In this document: one piece after another, positions 24,364 through 31,622 of the stretch | How the letters are laid out: the number at the start of each line of letters is the position of its first letter | How positions within the stretch are numbered: the stretch's first letter is position 1 | Assembly (NCBI GenBank): GCA_947307015.1 | Contig: CAMZHV010000029.1 | Coordinates: 1-35,476, forward strand | Reading direction: 5' to 3' | Length of the DNA stretch: 35,476 bases | From: an uncultured Prevotellaceae bacterium | Lineage (GTDB): Bacteria; Bacteroidota; Bacteroidia; Bacteroidales; Bacteroidaceae | Made by a program: the position numbers and the translations under genes | Notes under the pieces: model-generated | Seen by the model: the letters and a program-made list of their open reading frames with translations, nothing else | The model's database searches: none | Told to the model about the DNA's origin: nothing

Positions 24364-27300
24364 ATGAAAAAATTTGCGCTACTGACGCTTTTGTTTCTGG
24401 CCATTGCGACGATGGCCAGTGCACAAACATGGATTGACATCACCAGCGACTACGTCAAAAACCCAAGCTACGACAACAACACGACAACGGGATGGACGAT
24501 TGAGCAAAACTGTAGCGGCCGAGGTGCCGCCGTCAACATGATGGAGTTCTGGCAGGGGACATGGGACATCTATCAGACCATTCCATCCCTCAGCGCAGGG
24601 CGCTATCGTATCAGCGTACAAGGTTACTTCCGACCTGGGTCTTTCGACGACAATGCCGTGGAAGCTCACGAACAAGGAAGAGAGGAACTGACCTGCTTCC
24701 TCTATGCCAACAACAAGCAGACGCCAATCATGAGCGTATTTGCCCACTATTCAACAGAATATGTTGACGGATGCTGGACGTACGGCAACTGGTGGAGCGG
24801 CAATATGCGCTACTATCCCAATTCCATGGAATCAGGCTCCGTTTTCTTTCAGAAAGGCGACTATAGCGACAATCAGGTGGTCGTCGAGCTCGCATCAAAC
24901 GAGGAGCTGACATTCGGATTGAAGAATGAAAAATGGACAAACAACAACTGGGCGCTCTTTGATAACTGGAAGTTGGAATACTACGGCACTGTGGTCGCGG
25001 TAACCTCCTTACAACTCAACAAGACCACGGCAACCATGAAACAGGGCGAACAGCTACAGCTGACAGCCACCCCCACCCCCGCCAACGCCACCTATAGGGG
25101 CGTCACATTTACCAGCAGCAATGAGGCCGTGGCTTCCGTTGATGCCGACGGACTCGTGACGGCATACAAGCCCGGCATCACCACCATCACCGCCACATCC
25201 ATCAAATATGAAGACATCAGCGCAAGGTGCATCATCACCGTCGAAGCAAACGAAGTGACACCCAATGCCGTCATCATCAACGAAGTGCAGCAGGCTAACG
25301 TGGATATGTTCATTGACCCGTCGTTCAACTACGGAGGATGGATCGAGCTCTATAACAGCACGGAGAGCACCGTCATGCTCGACGGCCTTTACGTGCAGGA
25401 CGACCAAGGACACCGCTTTGCATTGACATCCACGCGCAACGGCTCAATTCCCGCCAAAGGATTCCTGGCTTTATGGTTCGACCATTTCTCGTGGTGGACA
25501 CCCAATACGATCAATTTCAAGCTCGACTATGACGGCGGACACATCGCCATCACCAATGAGCAGGGCACGGTGCTCTCCTCTTTCGACTATCCACCAGCCA
25601 TCAGCCGCACCTCATACGCCCGCACCACCGACGGCGGCAATGAATGGAACTACACGGACCAGCCCACGCCTGGAGCGAGCAATACCTCGTCATCTTTTGC
25701 CGAGACACGTCTCGAAGCGCCCCAGTTCGACAAGGCAGGCGGCCTCTTTACCGACAATTTTACCGCTCAGGTGACCAACATTCCCAGCGGTGCCAAGTTA
25801 CGCTACACTACCGACGGAAGCACGCCGACATTAACGAATGGAGAGACGAGTACAGACGGACGTTTCAGCATACAACAGACAACCATCTTGCGCGTACGCT
25901 TCTTCAAAGATGGTATGCTTTCCAGCCCAGTTGTCACGCGTTCCTTCATACATAAAGAACAAGACTTTACGCTGCCCGTCCTTTCACTCGTTTCCGATGA
26001 CAAGAATCTCACAGGTGCCGACTACGGAATATTTGCACGCGGCAACGGCAACGGAAGACCAGGTAACGGACAGAGCGGCAATTGCAACTGGAACATGGAC
26101 TGGGATCGTCCCGCAAACGTTGAATACATCGAGGAGGGCCAAGCTGTCTTCAACCAGGAAGTGAGCGTGGAGGTGTCAGGAGGCTGGAGCCGCGCATGGA
26201 CGCCGCAGTCCTTCAACATCAAGGCCAATAAGATCTACGAGGGAGTCAACCGCATGAACTACCAGTTCTTCAAGGACAAGCCCTTCCTGCGTCACAAGGG
26301 TCTGAAAGTGCGCAACGGCGGCAACGACTACAATTCCGGACGCATCAAGGACGCTGCGATACAACAGGTTGTAACCACCTCTGGACTGTATGTTGAGACA
26401 CAGGCATACCAACCCATACACGTCTACCGCAACGGCAAGTACCTGGGACTATTGAATTTACGCGAACCCAATAACAAGAACTACGCTTTTGCCAACTACG
26501 GCATCGACACCGACGACGATGATATGGATCAGTGGAAGATGTCCCCCGACAGCAACTACGTTCAGCAGGTCGGCACCAAGGATGTCTTCAACGAGTGGTA
26601 TTCGCTCTCGCAGAACGCAGCCGATGCGCTGGCCTATGAGCGTATCAAGCAGATTGTCGATATTGAAGAGATGTGCAACTACCTCGCCGTGGAGTTCTAC
26701 GTTTGCGGCAACGACTGGCCCAAGAACAACATTAAGAGTTTCCGTGCACGCACAGAAGGCGAGAGCAACAGCCGCTTCCGTGCCGTCCTCTTCGACCTCG
26801 ACCACGCTTTCAACAATGGCACCGATGAGTTCAATTGGTTCTTCGAGAGATCGATGAGCTGGACCTTCGACCAACTCTACGGCGCGCAGGTCATCGCCAA
26901 GTACGGCGACAGGATTACTGCAGAAATTGAGTTTGCACGTATCATCAAGAATATGCTTCAGAACGCAGAGTTCAAGAAACAGCTTGTAGACCAGTTTTGC
27001 ATCGTAGCGGGCAGCGTATTTGAACCGACACGCTCCAGCGAGATTATACAAGACATGATTGACCGTGTTGCACAGGATGGTTTCTCGGCTTCCAGCGGTT
27101 ATAGCGTCAAGAGTTCTCTCAACAGCTCCCGCCAGTCATCGACCGTCGAGAATATGCGCAACTACTTTGGCCTCGGTTCTGCCATGCAGGTCACGCTGTC
27201 TTCGAATATCGAAGAGGCCGGCCTGCTCATCAACGAACTCAACGTGCCTACGGGCAAGTTCTCTGGCAAACTCTTCGCACCCATTGCCGTCACGGCGGCA

Positions 27301-28725
27301 GCACCGGCAGGCTATCGTTTCGTAGGATGGGAATCCAGCCAGTCGACGGCAGGCATCGCTCTCTTCAGCAAAGGCGCGGAATGGAGCTACTACGACCAGG
27401 GGTCCCTCGACGACGAGGACTGGACAGCTACCGGCTACAACGCAACTTGGCCTGATGGACAGGCGCCCCTCGGCTATTTCGTTGGCGACAACAATAGTCG
27501 CGGCTACAAGACCTTCCTTGACTACGGCGGCAACAACAGCGACAAACGGCCGACCTACTATTTCCGCAAGCAGGTCACGCTCGCCGACACGCCCAAGAGC
27601 ACGGAGAGCTTCACCCTCAACTGGGTAGCCGACGACGGCTTCATTGTCTATGTCAACGGTGTGGAAGCTGGGCGCTACCTGATGCCCTCGGGCAACGTCA
27701 GCTACAGCTCTTTCGCCACAACGTATGCTAACGGCAACCCCGACTCCGGCTCGATGACCCTCAACACCGACCTCTTCAAGAAAGGTGCCAACATCATCGC
27801 CGTCGAAGTCCACAATAATGCCGCCAACTCCACAGATATCATGTGGGACGCCGAACTGCTCTATGTCAAGGAGGGCGCTGGCAACATCGCATCAACAGAG
27901 GCCACATTCCGCATCCCCGAGAGTACGTCGTCCATCACCCTCACAGCCGTCTATGAGAAGCTCAACGCCAGCGACGCAGAGGCTTGGGATGCACATCCCG
28001 TGAAGATCAACGAGGTCAGCGCCGACAATGATATTTTCGTCAGCGATATCTTCAAGAAGAGCGACTGGATTGAGCTCTGCAACACCACCGACGCCCCCGT
28101 CGATGTCGCCGGCATGTACCTCTCCGACCACCTCGAAGAGCCTGAGAAATGGCAGATTCCCGTCTCCGACGGCTCCTTCACCACGGTTATCCCCGCCCAC
28201 GGACATCTTGTCATCTGGTGCGACAAAGAAGAGAGCGGCTCGCAGCTCCACGCCAACTTCAAACTCAACAACGAGGACAACAGCCTCGTCGTCCTCACCG
28301 CTGAGGACAAGAGCTGGGCCGACACGCTCATCTATTGTGCCCACGATGGCTACCACAGCGTAGGTCTCTACCCCGACGGCGGATCGCAGGTTTACGTCAT
28401 GGAGCGACCCACCATCGGCAAAGCCAACGTCCTCACCACCCTCGCCAGCGTCTGGCAAGAGCCGGTATTCGAGCAGCCTGAGCCTGACGCCATTCACGAT
28501 ACCGAAGACACCGAACTCCTGCTCGCTTACAACGGTGCAAGCCTGACGCTTAGCGGAGCTGCAGCAGCACGCCTCGACATCTTCAACACCTCCGGCCAGC
28601 TCGTCATGACGACCCGCATCCGTCAGTCTTCACCCGTCAGCATCACTACCCTACCCCGTGGTCTGTATATTGCACGAGCAAAAACTGAGGATGACGACAC
28701 CGAACTCAAATTCATCATCCAATAA
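24364..28725 (+). CDS. Secreted CotH-kinase-domain protein with lamin-tail, Ig-like and type IX sorting domains
   Basis: 1,453 residues from ATG 24364 (MKKFALLTLLFLAIATMASAQ, signal peptide); the frame stays open farther upstream only through the promoter. Order of parts: carbohydrate-binding-like sandwich (~22-210), Big_2-type Ig domain (~210-294), lamin-tail domain (~300-440), chitobiase C-terminal-like strand region with YTTDGSTPTL (~452-533), CotH domain (~537-900), a sandwich often found after CotH (~1000-1165), a second lamin-tail domain (~1213-1355), and a sorting domain (LDIFNTSGQLV, LPRGLYIARA). CotH proteins are atypical secreted kinases; the FDLDHAF motif with Asp811 and Asp813 matches the metal-binding acidic pair. 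Likely substrate: other secreted or surface proteins. The tail differs from the short IINGRK type used by the polysaccharide operon. Confidence 0.9.
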   Translation: MKKFALLTLLFLAIATMASAQTWIDITSDYVKNPSYDNNTTTGWTIEQNCSGRGAAVNMMEFWQGTWDIYQTIPSLSAGRYRISVQGYFRPGSFDDNAVEAHEQGREELTCFLYANNKQTPIMSVFAHYSTEYVDGCWTYGNWWSGNMRYYPNSMESGSVFFQKGDYSDNQVVVELASNEELTFGLKNEKWTNNNWALFDNWKLEYYGTVVAVTSLQLNKTTATMKQGEQLQLTATPTPANATYRGVTFTSSNEAVASVDADGLVTAYKPGITTITATSIKYEDISARCIITVEANEVTPNAVIINEVQQANVDMFIDPSFNYGGWIELYNSTESTVMLDGLYVQDDQGHRFALTSTRNGSIPAKGFLALWFDHFSWWTPNTINFKLDYDGGHIAITNEQGTVLSSFDYPPAISRTSYARTTDGGNEWNYTDQPTPGASNTSSSFAETRLEAPQFDKAGGLFTDNFTAQVTNIPSGAKLRYTTDGSTPTLTNGETSTDGRFSIQQTTILRVRFFKDGMLSSPVVTRSFIHKEQDFTLPVLSLVSDDKNLTGADYGIFARGNGNGRPGNGQSGNCNWNMDWDRPANVEYIEEGQAVFNQEVSVEVSGGWSRAWTPQSFNIKANKIYEGVNRMNYQFFKDKPFLRHKGLKVRNGGNDYNSGRIKDAAIQQVVTTSGLYVETQAYQPIHVYRNGKYLGLLNLREPNNKNYAFANYGIDTDDDDMDQWKMSPDSNYVQQVGTKDVFNEWYSLSQNAADALAYERIKQIVDIEEMCNYLAVEFYVCGNDWPKNNIKSFRARTEGESNSRFRAVLFDLDHAFNNGTDEFNWFFERSMSWTFDQLYGAQVIAKYGDRITAEIEFARIIKNMLQNAEFKKQLVDQFCIVAGSVFEPTRSSEIIQDMIDRVAQDGFSASSGYSVKSSLNSSRQSSTVENMRNYFGLGSAMQVTLSSNIEEAGLLINELNVPTGKFSGKLFAPIAVTAAAPAGYRFVGWESSQSTAGIALFSKGAEWSYYDQGSLDDEDWTATGYNATWPDGQAPLGYFVGDNNSRGYKTFLDYGGNNSDKRPTYYFRKQVTLADTPKSTESFTLNWVADDGFIVYVNGVEAGRYLMPSGNVSYSSFATTYANGNPDSGSMTLNTDLFKKGANIIAVEVHNNAANSTDIMWDAELLYVKEGAGNIASTEATFRIPESTSSITLTAVYEKLNASDAEAWDAHPVKINEVSADNDIFVSDIFKKSDWIELCNTTDAPVDVAGMYLSDHLEEPEKWQIPVSDGSFTTVIPAHGHLVIWCDKEESGSQLHANFKLNNEDNSLVVLTAEDKSWADTLIYCAHDGYHSVGLYPDGGSQVYVMERPTIGKANVLTTLASVWQEPVFEQPEPDAIHDTEDTELLLAYNGASLTLSGAAAARLDIFNTSGQLVMTTRIRQSSPVSITTLPRGLYIARAKTEDDDTELKFIIQ

Positions 28726-28786
28726 CTCGTCAGCTTGTCAAATCGTCCAATAAATCAAATAAGTAACTATACAAAAATATATAAAT

Positions 28787-28880
28787 GATTGACGATAAGA
28801 TTGACGTAGATTGACGGGGAATATAAACACTTGAATAGATTTGTTTTAGCCGTCAATCTACGTCAATCAAGTCGTCAATC
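28787..28880. repeat. Inverted repeat built from six GATTGACG iterons
   Basis: A 31-base left arm (28787-28817) pairs with a 31-base right arm (28850-28880) with three mismatches, around a 32-base A/T-rich loop. Each arm has three copies of GATTGACG. It fills the gap between the CotH gene and the next gene. It may act as a terminator, a protein-binding site or a small mobile palindrome. Confidence 0.8.
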
Positions 28881-28937
28881 TTCGGAAATCTATAATGTTA
28901 ACTAATAATGAGTACTTACTTAAAAATAAATTGTTAA

Positions 28938-29543
28938 TTGTCAAATTGTCAAATTAAATTACTTTATCTCCACGGTTTCGCCGGTAGTGGTGCCAGCGGT
29001 ACTGCCACATCACTCCGCAATGCCCTCTATGAGCACGGTGTGCAGGTCATAGCCCCTGACATCCCTGTCATGCCGGCTGACGCTATGCCCTTTCTCCGTG
29101 AGCAAGTCGAAGCTCTTTGCCCCGACCTCATCGTCGCCACTTCCATGGGCGCGATGTATGCAGAGCAGCTTCGCGGCCACCTGCGCATCCTTGTCAACCC
29201 CTCCTTCTGCATGGCCCGCCTCCTGACCTTCGGAGGTCTCGGCCGCAAGCCCTTCCGCAACTCGCGACAGGACGGCGCAAAGGACTTCAAGGTCGACAAA
29301 GACATGATCGCGCAGTTCAAAGACATCGAAAAGCATAGCTTCGAGGGTATCACAGCAGCTGACCGCGACCTCGTCTACGGCCTCTTCGGTGACCACGACA
29401 AACGCGTCAACTGCCAACCCCAATTCAAGAAAGCTTACGGCACCGCACACTTCGCCACCTTCGACGGCGAGCACTACCTCAACGATGCCGTCCTCAAAAG
29501 AGCCGTGCTGCCCCTCGTAAAACGACTCCTGTCCCTTAGCTAA
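28938..29543 (+). CDS. YqiA-like alpha/beta hydrolase (putative esterase)
   Basis: 201 residues. The N-terminal LLYLHGFAGSG is the oxyanion-hole strand of the family, VATSMGAMYAEQL (~66-78) carries the nucleophile Ser in SMG, GDHDKRV holds the likely acid, and GEHYLND the catalytic His. This matches the YqiA/UPF0227 small esterases, which are cytosolic. No ATG is available: a TAA lies one codon before TTG 28938, and the conserved YLHGF starts ten codons later, so TTG 28938 is the only ordinary start. That codon lies in a TTGTCAAA-type tandem repeat. The natural substrate is unknown. Confidence 0.8.
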   Translation: MSNCQIKLLYLHGFAGSGASGTATSLRNALYEHGVQVIAPDIPVMPADAMPFLREQVEALCPDLIVATSMGAMYAEQLRGHLRILVNPSFCMARLLTFGGLGRKPFRNSRQDGAKDFKVDKDMIAQFKDIEKHSFEGITAADRDLVYGLFGDHDKRVNCQPQFKKAYGTAHFATFDGEHYLNDAVLKRAVLPLVKRLLSLS

Positions 29544-29635
29544 AGCAAAGCTTCATGCACACGTTATTTGAGAGGAAAGTGATATTAATAAACGTTAAAT
29601 GATTGGAAAGATTCAACTATTTGGCATAAATATTG

Positions 29636-29643
29636 TATTTTTG
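29636..29643 (+). promoter_or_regulatory. -7 box for the YjbH-like gene
   Basis: TATTTTTG followed by CACC fits TAnnTTTG. It lies downstream of the first in-frame ATG (29599), which argues that translation starts later, at TTG 29677. Confidence 0.6.
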
Positions 29644-29659
29644 CACCGATTTAGACAAT

Positions 29660-29680
29660 ATGAAGCCCGAAGAACGTTGA
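29660..29680 (+). CDS. Possible six-codon leader ORF (MKPEER)
   Basis: ATG 29660 opens a six-codon frame whose TGA (29678-29680) overlaps the presumed TTG start (29677-29679) of the next gene as TTGA. Its spacing after the -7 box is suitable for a leader. It may couple translation, or the overlap may be chance. Confidence 0.3.
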   Translation: MKPEER

Positions 29681-30903
29681 AGCAGACCAAAACATACGTC
29701 ATCATAGCCGTCATTTGTGCCTGTTTCCTCTCCTCAACAGACCTCCGAGGACAGACTGTAGAGACAGTGTCCATTGAAGAGATTCTCAAGGAACAGGGAT
29801 TCGAAGACATCAAAGTTAAGCTCCAACAAGACACGCTCTTTGCGACTATCGAAAATCGCTCATACAGAGGAACGTTCCGAGGAGCTGCAACAGCTATCCA
29901 ATGTATAGCAGAGCAGCAGCCCGACATCAACCAGTTCGAACTGATACTCACCGACTATAAGATGCCACAGCTCATCGTCCACGCCTCCAGGCGAGGAGGA
30001 ATATGGGACGTGAGGGTGGACCGAGAAATGACGCTGACTCGAGAACGTCTCACCGATGTCAAGGCGATAGCACCTTCGACAGGAAAAATAGACGTCACGT
30101 TCGTCCCCATGGTGAGCCTCGTCAACAACAAGCTGGATCACCTCTTCGACTACTCCGTCAGGATTGCTCCAGTCATCGCAGCCACGCTCTGGAAAGGTGC
30201 CAGGTTGACCCTACAACCAATCATCCCTATCCTGCATAACCTCGATGAGAACGACACCAAACGGTACGTACAGATCGGCAATGCCAACTTGAGTCAGCAA
30301 ATCGTTTCCACAAGCGTATGGCAGGCATCAGCTGCCGCAGGATTCTTCCATAGCGAGCGCCTTGGTATTCAAGCCAGAGTAGGTGTCCACATCGGACGGA
30401 ACCTCGACATCTATGCCGACGGAGGTATCACCTATAAAGCCAACTACAGCAAACAGCACGGATTCGGCATCGTCAACGGCTCAAGGCAGATTAACGCTAT
30501 GCTCCACGCCGACTACTACGAGGCCTATACCAAGCTGCAAATTGAGTTGCAAGGTGGACGCTTCCTCTACGGAGACTACGGCGGACGACTTGACGTCACA
30601 CGCCACTTCGGCGAATATGCCATCGGCGTCTACGGCATCATCACCGGAGGGGAGTACAACGCAGGATTCCATTTCGCCATCCCCCTCGGAGGCAAGCGGC
30701 AAAAGCGCAAAGCTTTCATACGCCTACGCCTGCCAGAGTACGTCGCATGGGAATATTCCTATCAGTCGTACTTCCGCTACTGGCTCGAAAACATGGGACA
30801 ATCCTACGTCACACAACACGACCAGAACCATGCCGCTCACTACTGGGAACCGCGTTTCGTAGAGGAATACATACAACGCATCCTCAATGGCGATTTCAAG
30901 TAG
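29677..30903 (+). CDS. YjbH-like outer-membrane beta-barrel protein
   Basis: 408 residues from TTG 29677 (reads KQTKTYVIIAVICACFLSS after the start, a good signal peptide, cleavage near LRGQ). ATG 29599 in the same frame would place 26 residues before it but precedes the -7 box. The N-terminal part (~30-130) is a small alpha/beta domain; the rest is alternating strands ending in aromatic residues. The C-terminal RLDVTRHFGEYAIGVYG, then GFHFAIPLGGKR, resembles YjbH-type proteins linked with exopolysaccharide export. The pairing with a small surface lipoprotein downstream would fit an envelope or exopolysaccharide role, but this is inference, and a generic porin-like barrel is possible. Confidence 0.65.
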   Translation: MKQTKTYVIIAVICACFLSSTDLRGQTVETVSIEEILKEQGFEDIKVKLQQDTLFATIENRSYRGTFRGAATAIQCIAEQQPDINQFELILTDYKMPQLIVHASRRGGIWDVRVDREMTLTRERLTDVKAIAPSTGKIDVTFVPMVSLVNNKLDHLFDYSVRIAPVIAATLWKGARLTLQPIIPILHNLDENDTKRYVQIGNANLSQQIVSTSVWQASAAAGFFHSERLGIQARVGVHIGRNLDIYADGGITYKANYSKQHGFGIVNGSRQINAMLHADYYEAYTKLQIELQGGRFLYGDYGGRLDVTRHFGEYAIGVYGIITGGEYNAGFHFAIPLGGKRQKRKAFIRLRLPEYVAWEYSYQSYFRYWLENMGQSYVTQHDQNHAAHYWEPRFVEEYIQRILNGDFK

Positions 30904-30966
30904 TAACAACTGACAAAGATAAATTAATTAATAACAAAAACCCTTTTTAATCATTTCATCACAACA

Positions 30967-31401
30967 ATGAAAAAATTTCTTCTTTCCCTCTGTATGCTTG
31001 CTGTGGCAAGTGTATGTGTGTTCATGACTTCCTGCAAGGATGATGATGTGCCCATCGTGAACGTTACGTCTAACGTATCCAACCTTGAGGCAGCTGAGAA
31101 GGCAAACCCCGACATGACTTATAAGTACGAACTGGACGGTGTCATCTACGACAGCGTTGAAGAACTCCAAGCTGCTCTTAACGCCCTCGAGCCGGGCAGC
31201 ACGGGCCACACTTATACCGTCATCGGTACCGATAAGAACGACCCCACCAACACACAGCGTAGTGAGACTGTTTCCTTCACCGTTCCTACTCAGGGTAATG
31301 TTACTGTGACCTTCAGCTTCCCCACACCGCAAGGCACGGTCACCGTGACGATTATCGTCACTGTCACCCCGACCTCTCACTCTGGTGGTGCAATCATGTA
31401 A
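30967..31401 (+). CDS. Small surface-exposed lipoprotein
   Basis: 144 residues with a lipoprotein signal peptide: basic MKK, hydrophobic core, and the lipobox FMTSC with lipidated Cys23. The residues after Cys, Lys-Asp-Asp-Asp, match the Bacteroidetes lipoprotein export signal (K-[D/E]2), so it probably faces outward. The rest is Thr/Val-rich with short beta-strands (TVTFSFPTPQGTVTVTIIVTV), suggesting a single beta-sandwich. No family was recognised. It lies 63 bases after the YjbH-like gene and ends with a strong terminator, so the two likely form an operon. Confidence 0.85.
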   Translation: MKKFLLSLCMLAVASVCVFMTSCKDDDVPIVNVTSNVSNLEAAEKANPDMTYKYELDGVIYDSVEELQAALNALEPGSTGHTYTVIGTDKNDPTNTQRSETVSFTVPTQGNVTVTFSFPTPQGTVTVTIIVTVTPTSHSGGAIM

Positions 31402-31427
31402 TTGTCTCTCATCTTTTTAATAATAAT

Positions 31428-31464
31428 AAGAGGTGAACACAGCGATTAGTGTTCACCTCTTTTC
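31428..31464 (+). terminator. Strong intrinsic terminator after the lipoprotein gene
   Basis: AAGAGGTGAACAC (31428-31440) and GTGTTCACCTCTT (31449-31461) form a perfect 13-bp stem with an eight-base loop, then TT. Confidence 0.85.
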
Positions 31465-31539
31465 GTATTCACTTCTCCTATCATTCCCATTAGATTATAC
31501 CCATCAAATTCTTCTTTTGGCATGATACAATCATAAAAC

Positions 31540-31579
31540 ACATCGCCCTCTGTCCTTCACCTTGGACAGAGGGCGATGT
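31540..31579 (-). terminator. Strong intrinsic terminator for the minus-strand MBG gene
   Basis: A perfect 16-bp stem (31540-31555 with 31564-31579, loop of eight) lies 43 bases after the stop of the MBG-repeat gene; read on the minus strand it is followed by TTTTAT after one G. It faces the plus-strand terminator across about 75 bases. Confidence 0.8.
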
Positions 31580-31622
31580 TGTATGTACTGGAAATGGAAG
31601 GCAGATACTTTGCTCTTCGATT

